A stretch of DNA of 64,000 nucleotides, taken from assembly GCA_965204915.1 (NCBI GenBank), contig OZ242023.1:3906001-3970000 (forward strand), given 5' to 3'. The first letter of the stretch is position 1. Every line of letters starts with the position of its first letter. The stretch is from HK1 sp965204915 (lineage in GTDB: Bacteria > Pseudomonadota > Gammaproteobacteria > HK1). The position numbers and the translations under genes were made by a program. Shown here piece after piece: positions 15,670 through 25,921 of the stretch. The notes under the pieces were generated by a model. The model saw nothing but the letters and a program-made list of their open reading frames with translations. It searched no databases and was not told the DNA's origin.

Positions 15670-16239
15670 ATGCAGATTGCCCAGACCCCTTCAACCCACC
15701 ATCTGAGCGTGGATGATTTCCATAAGCTTGGAGAAGCGGGCATTCTTCATGAGGATGATCGCGTCGAATTGATCGAAGGCGTGCTGATCGACATGGCTCC
15801 CATCGGCGCCGGGCACGCCGGCCAAGTGAATCGCCTCACCAATCGCCTCACGCCGGCCGTCTCGGGGCGGGCGATCGTCGCTCCGCAGAATCCCTTGCGC
15901 CTGGACGATTTCTCCGAGCCGCAGCCGGATCTCGTCCTCCTGCGCTACCGGGACGATTTCTATGCCAAGGCCCATCCCCGGCCGTCCGACGTGCTGCTCC
16001 TCGTCGAAGTCGCCGACAGCTCCCTTGCATACGATCGCGACACCAAGGTTCCCCTCTACGCACGCCATGCAATCCCGGAAGTATGGCTGATCGATTTGCA
16101 ACACCGGCGGGTCGAAGTGTTTCTTGAACCTGCCGGCGGGGAATATCGGCGGAGCCTTCAGCCCGCCGGTACCGATTGCATCAGCCCTGCGCTTCTCCCG
16201 GAGATCTCGATCCGGGTTGCCGATCTTCCGGATCTTTAA
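15670..16239 (+). CDS. Uma2-family (DUF820) putative endonuclease
   Basis: 189 residues with the full Uma2 layout: SVDDFHKLGEAGIL, DRVELIEGVLIDM, PQNPLRLDDFSEPQPDLVLL (the catalytic Asp of the PD-(D/E)XK-like fold), VLLLVEVADSSL (Glu), YDRDTKVPLYARHAIPEVW. The biological role of Uma2 proteins is unsettled; restriction-like nuclease folds and links to mobile DNA have been suggested. The frame is open upstream to 15520, but ATG 15670 gives the usual N-terminus. One of three Uma2 loci in the window. Confidence 0.85.
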   Translation: MQIAQTPSTHHLSVDDFHKLGEAGILHEDDRVELIEGVLIDMAPIGAGHAGQVNRLTNRLTPAVSGRAIVAPQNPLRLDDFSEPQPDLVLLRYRDDFYAKAHPRPSDVLLLVEVADSSLAYDRDTKVPLYARHAIPEVWLIDLQHRRVEVFLEPAGGEYRRSLQPAGTDCISPALLPEISIRVADLPDL

Positions 16240-16266
16240 TCTTTTCTCGTGCCCAGGACATCCACC

Positions 16267-16743
16267 ATGCACAAAGCCCTGCTGATCGACCCCCGGAAGT
16301 GCACGAGCTGCATGCAGTGCGAGCTCGCCTGCTCGTTCGAGCACACCGGCGCGTTCAACCCCGCCCGCTCCCGGATCAAGATCTTCGAGTTCGAACACGG
16401 CGCGCGCTCCATCCCCTACACCTGCACCCAGTGCGAGGAAGCCTGGTGCCTGCACGCCTGCCCCGTCGAGGCGATCACCGTGAATCCGGCGACCGGCGCG
16501 AAGGAGGTGGATCCGAACGTCTGCGTCGGCTGCAAGGTCTGCACCATCGCCTGCCCCTTCGGCACCATCAACTACAGCGCCGATACCGGGAAGGTGGTGA
16601 AGTGCGATCTCTGCGGCGGCAACCCGCAGTGCGCCGAGGCCTGCCCCACCGGCGCGATCACCTACGTCGATGCGAGCTGGACCGGGCTCGGGCGGATGCA
16701 GGCGTCCGCCGTCGCCGCCCACGGGCAGCCGCCGGGCGCCTGA
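16267..16743 (+). CDS. Ferredoxin-like 4Fe-4S protein, partner of aldehyde oxidoreductase
   Basis: 158 residues with four cysteine clusters: CTSCMQCELAC, CTQCEEAWCLHAC, CVGCKVCTIAC and CDLCGGNPQCAEAC, enough for four [4Fe-4S] clusters, as in HycB/AorA-type electron-transfer subunits. It directly precedes the tungsten aldehyde oxidoreductase gene, so it most likely takes electrons from that enzyme and hands them to another acceptor in the cytoplasm. AGGA lies before the ATG at 16267; a start 18 bases earlier would add a few residues. Confidence 0.9.
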   Translation: MHKALLIDPRKCTSCMQCELACSFEHTGAFNPARSRIKIFEFEHGARSIPYTCTQCEEAWCLHACPVEAITVNPATGAKEVDPNVCVGCKVCTIACPFGTINYSADTGKVVKCDLCGGNPQCAEACPTGAITYVDASWTGLGRMQASAVAAHGQPPGA

Positions 16744-16890
16744 GCCGCCGGAACCCGCGGCACGGAGCCGGTGGCGATGAACGGGCATCGGGAGCTCGCC
16801 TTTCCTGGGAGCGGTGGGTCTGACGACGCGGGCGCATTGCCTTGCGGCGGACCTCGGCGGTGGGCCTCCTGTGCCGATGGCCTTCTTCAG

Positions 16891-16967
16891 CCCGTCATTC
16901 CCGCGAAAGCGGGAATCCAGGGACTTTCATGACTGAAGTGGATTCCCGCTTTCGCGGGAATGACGGG
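16891..16967. repeat. Inverted pair of dRS3-like hairpins
   Basis: CCCGTCATTCCCGCGAAAGC at 16891 reappears as its complement ending at 16967, so two ATTCCCGC-N4-GCGGGAAT hairpins face each other over about 21 bases and could fold into one long stem. It lies between the ferredoxin and aldehyde oxidoreductase genes. Unlike the MITE copies it lacks the CTCAAGTTTCGGGATTC ends. It could weaken read-through and so set the ratio of the two gene products (inference). Confidence 0.75.
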
Positions 16968-17035
16968 TCTCCGATTTACCGATTTATCGATTTACCCGAC
17001 AATTCGGAGAAACCTTCTTCCAGGGAGAGACCGAG

Positions 17036-18856
17036 ATGGGATGGCACCGAAAGATCCTCCGCGTAGACCTCACCGCGGGCACCAGCACCGTCGAGCCGCT
17101 GAACATGGAGTGGGCGCGGGCCTACCTCGGCGAGCGCGGGCTCGCGTCGAAGTACCTGATGGAGTCGATGGACCCGAAGGCGGACGCGCTCTCGCCGGAG
17201 AACGTCCTCATCTTCGCCACGGGGCCGCTCACCGGCACCATGGCCTCCACCAGCGGGCGCTACGCGGTGGTCACCAAGGGGCCGCTCACCGGCGCCATCG
17301 CCTGCTCGAACTCGGGCGGCAAGTTCGGGGCGGAGCTCAAGTTCGCGGGCTACGACCTGCTCATCGTGCACGGCCGCTCCGCAAGGCCGGTGTACCTGCA
17401 CATCGCCGACGACGAGGTCGAGATCGTGGACGCGGCGCCGGTGTGGGGCACGAGCTGCTGGCACACCGAGGAGTGGCTGAAGGCCCACCACCAGGACCCG
17501 CTGCTCAAGGTCGCCTCCATCGGCATCGCGGGCGAGAACCTGGTGCGCTACGCCTGCGTCGTCAACGACCTGCACCGGGCCGCGGGCCGCTCCGGGGTCG
17601 GGGCGGTGATGGGCTCGAAGCAGCTCAAGGCGGTGGCGGTGCGCGGCACGAAGGGGGTCACCGTCGCCGATCCCAAGCGTTTCATGTCGGTCGTAGCGCA
17701 GACCAAGGCCAAGCTCTGGGACGACCCCGGCCGCCGCGGCCTGGAGAAGTACGGCACCAATGCGATGATCGACAACATGCACGGCTTCGGGGGGCTGCCC
17801 ACCCGCAACTCCCAGCAGGTGCAGTTCGAGGGCACCACGAAGATCAACGCGAGGGCGATGCGCGCGACCGGCGAGGACGGCCACCGCAACCTCGTCACCA
17901 ACAAGGCCTGCTTCGGCTGCACCATCGCCTGCGGGCGCATCGCGAAGATCAACCCCACCCACTTCACCGTCGTCCACCGCAAGGAGTACCGGCACGCCTC
18001 CGGCGGGCTGGAGTACGAAACCGCGTTCGCGTTCGGGGCCGAGTGCGGTATCGACGACATCGACGCCCTGACCTTCGCCAACTTCATCATGAACGAGCAG
18101 GGCATGGACCCGATCTCGTTCGGCGGCACCCTCGCCGCCGCGATGGAGCTCTACGAGATGGGGGTCATCACCGACGCCGACACCGACGGCGTGCCGCTCA
18201 AATTCGGCAACGCGGAGGCGCTGACCATCATGGCGGAGAAGACCGGGCGCTTCGAGGGCTTCGGCCGGACCCTGGGCCTGGGCTCGAAGCGGCTCGCGGA
18301 GAAGTACGGCCACCCGGAGGTCTCGATCACCATCAAGGGCCAGGAGATCCCCGGCTACGACGCCCGCGCCCTGCAGGGGATGGGCCTCGGCTACGCCACC
18401 TCCCCGCGCGGCGCCTGCCACATGAAGCACGACGTGTTCGAGGAGGACATGGACGACGTGAGCGGCAACGGCAAGGCGAAGCCCTGCAAGGACAGCCAGG
18501 ACCGGATCGCGGCGGTGGATTCCACGGGCCTGTGCTGGTTCACGACCAGCGCCTGGGGGTTGGAGGAGTTCGCGCTCCAGGTCGATGCCGCGTGCGAGGG
18601 CGAGTGGACCGCCGCGCGGCTCACCGAGGTCGGCGAGCGCACCTTCAACCTCGAACGCCGGTTCAACCTGGCGGCCGGATTCACGAGCGCGGACGACACC
18701 CTGCCGCAACGCTTCCTCCGGACCCCGGCCCCGAGCGGCACCGCCGAGGGCAAGGTGAACGAGCTGAGCGTGATGCTGCCGGCCTACTACCGGGAGCGCG
18801 GATGGACCAGCGAAGGCGTCCCGACCAACGAGACGCTGAGCCGCCTGCGGGTGTAG
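17036..18856 (+). CDS. aor: Tungsten-containing aldehyde ferredoxin oxidoreductase
   Basis: Oxidises aldehydes to carboxylic acids (or reduces acids) using a tungstopterin and a [4Fe-4S] cluster. 606 residues, normal length. The N-terminal domain starts GWHRKILRVDLT with the pterin-binding GPLTGTMASTSGRY. The cluster motif CFGCTIACG is near residue 300, and a further cysteine in DSTGLCWF near residue 500 fits the fourth ligand. PRGACHMKHD lies near the cofactor. GGGAGA precedes the start. Paired with the ferredoxin at 16267; such AOR-ferredoxin pairs occur in facultatively anaerobic bacteria. Confidence 0.94.
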   Translation: MGWHRKILRVDLTAGTSTVEPLNMEWARAYLGERGLASKYLMESMDPKADALSPENVLIFATGPLTGTMASTSGRYAVVTKGPLTGAIACSNSGGKFGAELKFAGYDLLIVHGRSARPVYLHIADDEVEIVDAAPVWGTSCWHTEEWLKAHHQDPLLKVASIGIAGENLVRYACVVNDLHRAAGRSGVGAVMGSKQLKAVAVRGTKGVTVADPKRFMSVVAQTKAKLWDDPGRRGLEKYGTNAMIDNMHGFGGLPTRNSQQVQFEGTTKINARAMRATGEDGHRNLVTNKACFGCTIACGRIAKINPTHFTVVHRKEYRHASGGLEYETAFAFGAECGIDDIDALTFANFIMNEQGMDPISFGGTLAAAMELYEMGVITDADTDGVPLKFGNAEALTIMAEKTGRFEGFGRTLGLGSKRLAEKYGHPEVSITIKGQEIPGYDARALQGMGLGYATSPRGACHMKHDVFEEDMDDVSGNGKAKPCKDSQDRIAAVDSTGLCWFTTSAWGLEEFALQVDAACEGEWTAARLTEVGERTFNLERRFNLAAGFTSADDTLPQRFLRTPAPSGTAEGKVNELSVMLPAYYRERGWTSEGVPTNETLSRLRV

Positions 18857-18897
18857 GCGGGGATGCGGGCGGTTGCGAAGCCGTCCGCCACCGCTCT

Positions 18898-18987
18898 AAT
18901 GACGTCATTCCCGCGAAGCTTGTGCCCGCGAAAGCGGGTAGCGGGAATCCATCGCCTGATTCAGGCATTTTGAATTCCGAAACTTGA
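18898..18987. mobile_element. Half copy of the MITE-like element
   Basis: This matches the left half of the 51198 copy in reverse orientation: AATGACGTCATTCCCGCG at one side and a terminal repeat GAATTCCGAAACTTGAG at the other (one mismatch to the canonical end). The other terminal repeat and any target duplication are absent, so it is a deletion derivative. It lies between the aldehyde oxidoreductase and ada genes; the rest of 18857-19129 shows nothing else. Confidence 0.7.
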
Positions 18988-19129
18988 GTTAATCACCCCG
19001 CGCAAGATTCGGGTCGCGGAGCCTTCGCTCCGGCGCGATGATCGCGGTCGTCGAGCGCGTGCGTGAGCGACCGGGATCTTCGTCTCCACACGCGCCGCAC
19101 CGCGATTCCGCATCCGGGAGGGCTTGGCG

Positions 19130-20101
19130 ATGACCCCTCACGACGTCTCGACGGCGACGACCGCCGGATCGCACGCGCCCGACCCTCGTGGGGACGCGGC
19201 ATCCCAGGTGGAACGCGCGCTGGATTGGCTGTCGCGCAACTTCGAGCGCCAGCCCTCGCTGGCCGAGGCGGCCGGCCACGCGGGCCTGAGTGAATACCAC
19301 TTCCAGCGCCGGTTCCGGCGCCAAGTGGGGCTGAGTCCGAAGAAGTACGTCCAGTTCCTCACCCTGGAACGGGCGAAGGAGATGCTGGCCCAATCGCGCA
19401 GCGTGCTCGACGCCGCATACGCCTCGGGGCTGTCCGGCCCCGGCCGGCTGCACGACCTGTTCGTGAACGTCGAGGCCATGACCCCGGGCGAGTACAAGCG
19501 CCGGGGGCAAGGGCTGACCATTCGATACGGTATGCACCCCTCGCCTTTCGGGCAATGCCTGATCATGCGCACCGCCCGCGGCGTATGCGGGCTCGCGTTC
19601 ACCTCTCCGGCCCGGCGCGGCGAGACGCTTGCGGCGCTCTCCCGCGGCTTCGAGGCGGCTACCTTCATCGAGGATGCGGGGGCCACCGCCGAGGTCGCGA
19701 GGACGATGTTCGGGGAGCCGTCCGGCGGCGACGGCATCGGGCTGCATCTTCGGGGCACCCCGTTCCGGATCAAGGTCTGGCGCGCGTTGCTGGCGATTCC
19801 ACCGGGCTGCATGACCTCCTATGCCGACCTCGCGCATCGCATCGGGGCGCCGGGCGCGTCGCGCGCCACCGGCAATGCGGTCGCGTCCAATCCCGTCGCC
19901 TGGATCATCCCCTGCCACCGGGTCATCCGCGCCTCGGGCGTTCTCGGCGGGTACCGCTGGGGGAGGGGACGCAAGCTGGCGATGCTCAGTCTGGAGGCCG
20001 GCGGCGCGGCGCCGGGACCCGGGTGGACCGCTTCCCTCGATCCCGCTTCCCCCGATCATGGAGAGACCGGTCACGCGGAGACGCGGCATACGCGGGGCTG
20101 A
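19130..20101 (+). CDS. ada: Ada-like protein: AraC-type HTH fused to O6-methylguanine-DNA methyltransferase
   Basis: 323 residues. An AraC-family helix-turn-helix occupies about residues 20-120 (LSEYHFQRRFRRQVGLSPKK, then TPGEYKRRG). The C-terminal half is the suicidal DNA alkyltransferase: PFRIKVWRALLAIPPG, SYADLAHRIG, and the active site PCHRVIRASGVLGGYRWG with the methyl-acceptor Cys. The N-terminal zinc-type Ada domain that accepts phosphotriester methyl groups is missing, so the usual autoactivation route is not obvious. GGGAGG lies before the ATG at 19130. Role: alkylation repair and possibly transcription control. Confidence 0.92.
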   Translation: MTPHDVSTATTAGSHAPDPRGDAASQVERALDWLSRNFERQPSLAEAAGHAGLSEYHFQRRFRRQVGLSPKKYVQFLTLERAKEMLAQSRSVLDAAYASGLSGPGRLHDLFVNVEAMTPGEYKRRGQGLTIRYGMHPSPFGQCLIMRTARGVCGLAFTSPARRGETLAALSRGFEAATFIEDAGATAEVARTMFGEPSGGDGIGLHLRGTPFRIKVWRALLAIPPGCMTSYADLAHRIGAPGASRATGNAVASNPVAWIIPCHRVIRASGVLGGYRWGRGRKLAMLSLEAGGAAPGPGWTASLDPASPDHGETGHAETRHTRG

Positions 20102-20138
20102 GGAGAAATGCGCGCCGATCCGGTGGGACAATGCGGCC

Positions 20139-20561
20139 ATGTCCCAGGGCGCCCTGACCGTCGCGGCGGATGCGGTGTTGATCGTGCACGCCGCGTTCAT
20201 CGTCTTCGTGGTGGGCGGCCAGGGGCTGATCCTGGCCGGCTGGATGCTCGGCTGGCGCTGGCCGCGCAATCCGCCGTTCCGTCTGGCGCACGCCGGCGCC
20301 ATCGCGCTGGTGGTGCTCGAATCCTGGTTCGGGATCATGTGTCCGCTGACCTGGCTGGAGTTCCGGCTCAGGGCGGCGGCGGGAAGCCCTCTCGCGGCCG
20401 ACAGCTTCATCGGCTACTGGCTGCAACGTCTGATCTTCCACGACGCGCCCCCCTGGGCGTTCACCCTGGCCTACACGTCCTTCGCCGCGGTGGTGGCGGC
20501 CACCTTCGTCTTCTATCCCCCGAGAAGGCGGGCCGCGCGCCACGCCCGCCAGCCGCGGTAG
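20139..20561 (+). CDS. DUF2784 family membrane protein
   Basis: 140 residues with about four hydrophobic helices: VLIVHAAFIVFVVGGQGLIL, AIALVVLESWFGIMCPLTWL, and FTLAYTSFAAVVAATFVFYP are clear. The pattern ADxxLxxHxxFIxFVVxGQ and CPLTxLE is that of DUF2784, an uncharacterised inner-membrane family. It follows ada by 37 bp and may be cotranscribed. Its stop codon lies within the 35-bp inverted repeat at 20558. Confidence 0.8.
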   Translation: MSQGALTVAADAVLIVHAAFIVFVVGGQGLILAGWMLGWRWPRNPPFRLAHAGAIALVVLESWFGIMCPLTWLEFRLRAAAGSPLAADSFIGYWLQRLIFHDAPPWAFTLAYTSFAAVVAATFVFYPPRRRAARHARQPR

Positions 20562-20592
20562 TCCCTTACCCGTGAAGTCTTCGACAAAACGA
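20558..20592 (-). repeat. 35-bp inverted repeat, left copy flanking the uraH-xdhA-MFS cassette
   Basis: GTAGTCCCTTACCCGTGAAG and the next 15 bases are an exact inverted copy of 24064-24098. The two copies bracket a 3.5-kb block holding only purine-catabolism genes. A third, degenerate copy is at 2216. No transposase is present in the block. Confidence 0.85.
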
Positions 20593-20638
20593 TGTTGATT
20601 TCTCCGCCGCCCGGCTTCCGTCTCCCTGATGCCGGATC

Positions 20639-20752
20639 CCTGGGAGCGCGGGCGTCCCGCCCGCATGGACGATCAATCGGGCCTTCGGCCTCGGACCTTC
20701 GGTCCGTTGCGGGCGGGACGCCCGCGTCCGTCAGGACGCCCGCGCTCCCAGG
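20639..20752. repeat. GC-rich palindromic repeat (GGGAGCGCGGGCGTCCC type)
   Basis: CTGGGAGCGCGGGCGTCCC begins at 20640, and its complement elements GCGGGCGGGACGCCCGCG (20709-20726) and GACGCCCGCGCTCCCAGG (20735-20752) follow, so the region can fold into alternative strong stems. The internal GGGCCTTCGGCCTCGGACC is itself a small hairpin. A related, shorter copy is at 40872. It fills the gap between the DUF2784 and MFS genes, which are convergent, and may act as a bidirectional terminator. Confidence 0.65.
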
Positions 20753-20811
20753 TTCGCAACCGGCGTTTGGTTCCGGCTACGCCGGGTTGGGGGTGATGGA
20801 CGATTCCTCGT

Positions 20812-22028
20812 TCAGTCGGCGCCCGCCGGCACCGCGACGGGTCTGCGCCGGCCGGGCAGCAGGGCGCCTGCGGTGGCCGCGACGATGGCGGCGCTGCCGA
20901 GCCACACGAACAGCAGGTCGAAGCCGCCCGTGGCATCGAAGACCCGGCCGGCGAGGATGACCGTCAGGCCGGCGACGCCCAGCGCCAGCACGAACTTCGC
21001 TCCGTAGGCGAGCGAGCGCCAGCGGGTCGGCGTGTATTGCGCGACGAGCATGTTCTCCGCGGCGGTGAAGGAGAGGTTGAAGCTCAGGGCCAGCAACGCC
21101 ACCACCAGCAGCGGCAGGCCGGCCATCGACGCGATCACGAACAGCAACGGCACCTGGAGCATCCAGAAGACGAGGTAGATGCTTCGCGCCGAGAACCGGT
21201 CCGCGAGCCAGCCGCCCAGGATGCCGCTGGCCGAGGCGCTGCCCGAGACGATCCCGACGAGCAGCCCGATCTGCGTGTAGCTGATGGCCGATCCGTCACC
21301 GATCCCAATCTCGAACAGCTTCGGCATGGTATTGGTCAGGCCCGCGTACACGAACCCCGAGCACGCCATGGTGAGGGTGAGGACGGCGAATACGCGGTAG
21401 GCGTCGCCCGGATCCCTTGCCGGCGGCGGGACCCGATCGGTCCGGGCGTCCGCGACCCGGCCGCGCCGCCAGGCGAGGAGCAACGCGCCCCCCGCCAGCA
21501 CCGCCACCGCACCGGGGATCAGGAATGCGGCACGCCATGAGAAGTAATCGATCATCACCCCGACGAACACCGGCGCCAGGGAGTTGCCGGCGTTGCCGAA
21601 CACGCCGTTGATGCCGAGGCTCATGCCCCGCTTGCGCGCCGAGGCCACGATCCAGGCGATGCCCACCGGGTGGTAGATGGCGGCGAACAGGCCGATCATG
21701 GTGAGCCCCGCGAAGATCGTGCCCGGGCCGCCGGCGAGACCGGTGACGATGGCCCCGGCGCCGATGCCGAAGAAGAAGATCACCATCATGCCGACCTGGC
21801 TCCAGCGATCCCCGAGCCAGCCGGCCGGCAGCGCCCCCACCCCGAACAGCACGAGGCCCAGGCTCGACAGGCTCAGCAGCTCGCCATAGGGGAGGTCGAA
21901 CACCTGCGGCAGGTGCAGCACCGCGGTGGCGTAGAGCACCGTGAACATGTGGGTGCAGGTGTGGCCGGCGTTGGAGAATGCGATCGCGGTGCGATCCCTG
22001 GCCCGTGCGCGCTTCGACTCCGGATCGT

Positions 22029-22032
<4 letters not shown>
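20812..22032 (-). CDS. Major facilitator superfamily transporter, purine/urate cassette
   Basis: 406 residues with about twelve hydrophobic segments and the MFS loop motif between helices 2 and 3, GWLGDRWSQVG, echoed in the second half by GGWLADRFSARS. Its ATG overlaps the xdhA stop (ATGA), so it is translated with xdhA and uraH. By context it may carry purines, urate or a breakdown product; the sequence itself does not reveal the substrate. An upstream neighbour, HTCTHMFTVLYATAV in helix 1, is typical of a bacterial MFS subgroup without known substrate. Confidence 0.8.
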
Positions 22033-23501
<1,469 letters not shown>

Positions 23502-23504
23502 GGC

Positions 23505-23855
23505 TCAGCTTCCCCGGTAGGTCGAGTACCCGTAGGCGGAGAGCAGCAACGGGACGTGGTAGTGCCGGTCGGGGTCGGCGATGCCGAAGCGGACGGGGAT
23601 CTCGTCGAGGAAGAGCGGGTCCGCGTCGATCCCATGGCGTGCACGGAGATACGCCCCGGCGCGAAAGCGCAGCTCGTAGCGTCCGGCGACGAGCGCGTCG
23701 CCTTCGAGCAGGGGCGTGTCCACCCGCCCGTCGGCGTTGGTGGTCGCCGTCTCGAGCCGCCGGGCGTCCTCGCCCACCGTCCACAGCTCGATGGTCAGAC
23801 CGGCGGCCGGCGTACCCGCCATCGTGTCCAGCACATGGGTGGTCAGTCGGCCCAT
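23505..23855 (-). CDS. uraH: 5-hydroxyisourate hydrolase
   Basis: A transthyretin-fold enzyme that hydrolyses 5-hydroxyisourate, the product of urate oxidation. 116 residues; the N-terminal LTTHVLDT and the C-terminal tetrapeptide YRGS are diagnostic, and HYHVPLLLSAYGYSTYRGS supplies the active-site residues. AGGAGA precedes the ATG. First gene of the cassette uraH-xdhA-MFS. No urate oxidase or OHCU decarboxylase is present in the window. Confidence 0.95.
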   Translation of the reverse strand: MGRLTTHVLDTMAGTPAAGLTIELWTVGEDARRLETATTNADGRVDTPLLEGDALVAGRYELRFRAGAYLRARHGIDADPLFLDEIPVRFGIADPDRHYHVPLLLSAYGYSTYRGS

Positions 23856-24063
23856 CGCCAGCGGTCTCCTTCGCCGGCCGTCGCCCCGTCAGTGGGCGGC
23901 GGCGCAGATGCTCGCGCGATTATTCCAGCCGGATGCGGGAGATACAAAGCGGGCACGGGGCCGGTGGTACCTCTGCACAGTGGTTCTGATCGATTCCCAG
24001 GACACGCCGCTCCCGGAAATCCGACGTCAGGGAGCCGGCTGCCGGGCGGCGGACGATTCTTCG

Positions 24064-24098
24064 TCGTTTTGTCGAAGACTTCACGGGTAAGGGACTAC
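24064..24098 (+). repeat. 35-bp inverted repeat, right copy flanking the uraH-xdhA-MFS cassette
   Basis: TCGTTTTGTCGAAGACTTCA and the following 15 bases match 20558-20592 exactly in opposite orientation. It lies in the gap between uraH and the aldehyde dehydrogenase gene (23856-24124), where nothing else is evident. See the left copy for context. Confidence 0.85.
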
Positions 24099-24124
24099 GA
24101 GTCGCCGGTGCATCACGTCCGCGG

Positions 24125-25558
24125 CTACCTCCCGTACTTCTCCCAATAGGCGCCGAACAGCGCGCCCTCGGTGGGCCGGTCCTCGGGGATCGGGACCGCC
24201 AGATGGGTGACGTTCAGGAAATGGCGATAGTTGAGGTTCTCGCTGATGCTGTTCCCCTGCCACGTTCCGCAGCCCATGGACAAGGTGAAGTTGAGCCCGC
24301 TGTCGAACCCTCCCCCGTTCCCGAAGGTATGCGCCATGTTGACCAGGACCCGTGCCGTATCGAGCTCCTCGGCGAGCCGGCGGGCATGGCCCATGTCCCC
24401 GGTGTGGATCCCGACGGAGTGTCCCTTCCCCTTGAACGCCATGATCGCGCGGACCTTGTCCATCGCGTCGTCGAAGGTCCGGGCGCGGTACACGGTGAGG
24501 ACCAGGGCGAGCTTTTCGTCCGAGAACGGATGGCCGGGACCGATCCCGGTCTCCTCGACCATGAAGAACTTCGATGCGCGCGCCCTGCCGTCGAGGCCGC
24601 ACTCGGCCGCGAACACCGCGGGATCCTTCGCGATGACCTTGCGGTTGAGCTTTCCGTTCACCCAGAGGGTGTCCCGGATCGCGTCCTTCTCCGCCGCGTC
24701 CGCCAGATAGCCGCCGGCCCGCTCCAGGGCGGCGACGGCGGCCTCGTACACGTCCTCGACGAGGATCACCGAGTTCTCCGAGGAGCACGAGGTCGCGTTG
24801 TCGAAGCATTTCGATGCCCGGATCTTCTCCGCCGCCTCGTCGAGCTTCGCGCTGGAGTCGACGATGACCGGGACGTTGCCCGCGCCGACCCCGATCGCCG
24901 GGGTACCGCTGCGGTAGGCGTTGCGGACGTTGTTCTGCGAGCCGGTGACCACCACCAGGTCGCAGGCCGCCATCAGGGCGTTGGTAAGCGCCTTGTCCAC
25001 CGGGGGCGGCAACACCTGCACCAGATCCGCCGGGGCGCCGATCTTCGAAAGCTCCGCACGCATCAGCTCCACCGTGCGCGTGGTCGTCGCGAGCCCGGCC
25101 GGCGACGGCGCGATGACGATCGCGTTGCGGCCCTTGAGCGCCATCATCGCCTTGTTCACCGGGGTCGCGGCGGGGTTCGTGGAAGGGGTCACCGCGCCCA
25201 CGACCCCGACCGGCTTCGCGTACTTCACCAGCCCGAGCTCGGGCCGCTCTTCGATGACGCCGACGCTCCTCACCCTCATCAGGTCGCGAAGGGTGCCGAA
25301 GGTCTTGCGCTGGTTCTTGACGATCTTGTCGGGAGCATTGCCGATGCCGGTATCCTCGACCGCCATCTTCGCGAGTGCTTCGGCGTGCTCCGGCTTGTAG
25401 AGCGACCACGCGAGCGCGGTGACCGCTTCGTCGACCCGGGCCTGATCCGGGTCCGCGAAGGCATGCATGGCCGCCCTTCCGCGTCGGACCAGGGCGCCGA
25501 CGATCGCGACGGGGTCCCGCTCGACGGCTTCGATCCCGGCTTGGACTGGCTGGCTCAT
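24125..25558 (-). CDS. Acylating aldehyde dehydrogenase, sulfoacetaldehyde dehydrogenase-like (SauS)
   Basis: 477 residues of the CoA-acylating aldehyde dehydrogenase family: NAD-binding region PVGVVGAVTPSTNPAATPVNK, GSQNNVRNAYRSG, and catalytic Cys258 in NATSCSSENS. The overall sequence pattern recalls SauS, which turns sulfoacetaldehyde to sulfoacetyl-CoA, but acetaldehyde dehydrogenases share these motifs, so the substrate is inferred only. GAGGAA precedes the ATG at 25558; the frame runs on upstream without homology. It is divergent from isocitrate lyase, which fits metabolism of a C2 compound through acetyl-CoA or glyoxylate. Confidence 0.82.
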   Translation of the reverse strand: MSQPVQAGIEAVERDPVAIVGALVRRGRAAMHAFADPDQARVDEAVTALAWSLYKPEHAEALAKMAVEDTGIGNAPDKIVKNQRKTFGTLRDLMRVRSVGVIEERPELGLVKYAKPVGVVGAVTPSTNPAATPVNKAMMALKGRNAIVIAPSPAGLATTTRTVELMRAELSKIGAPADLVQVLPPPVDKALTNALMAACDLVVVTGSQNNVRNAYRSGTPAIGVGAGNVPVIVDSSAKLDEAAEKIRASKCFDNATSCSSENSVILVEDVYEAAVAALERAGGYLADAAEKDAIRDTLWVNGKLNRKVIAKDPAVFAAECGLDGRARASKFFMVEETGIGPGHPFSDEKLALVLTVYRARTFDDAMDKVRAIMAFKGKGHSVGIHTGDMGHARRLAEELDTARVLVNMAHTFGNGGGFDSGLNFTLSMGCGTWQGNSISENLNYRHFLNVTHLAVPIPEDRPTEGALFGAYWEKYGR

Positions 25559-25773
25559 CGTCGTTCCTCGTTGCTCTCCCGGTCTTCCGGGGACGGGACG
25601 CCGGATGTGCGTCTGCCGGCGAAGGGAGCCGAATGAGGCAGGCTCCGGCGTGGGGTGAAGTATCTCACATCCGGCCGCTTCGCCCGGGCGCGACCCCGCA
25701 TCCCGCCGACGTCCGCCGCCCGGCACGGGCTCCGGGACTCGAACGTTCGAGCCGCCGGATGCGTCTCTCCGGA

Positions 25774-25835
25774 TTGACAAGGACAATGCTCAACATTGAA
25801 CGGATTGCCCTGTTAAATGATCGATTTTTCGAGTA
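25774..25835 (+). promoter_or_regulatory. AT-rich control region upstream of isocitrate lyase
   Basis: The gene-free stretch 25559-25921 between divergent genes contains the only clearly AT-rich segment nearby. It holds TTGACA at 25774-25779 and an interrupted palindrome CAATG-N5-CATTG at 25784-25798, followed by TGTTAAATGATCG. No minus 10 stands at the ideal distance from TTGACA. It is likely the aceA promoter/operator region but I cannot fix the start site. Confidence 0.35.
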
Positions 25836-25921
25836 TTCAAGCTATCGTGGTTCGAGGTATCGCGTCGTACGGGGCGGTGCCCCGGAAAATCATCGGAAGC
25901 CATCACCGACGGAGAACGATC

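Noticed and set aside
18989..20410. 473-codon minus-strand frame across the ada gene
   Set aside because: Antisense to a gene with clear AraC and PCHRV motifs.
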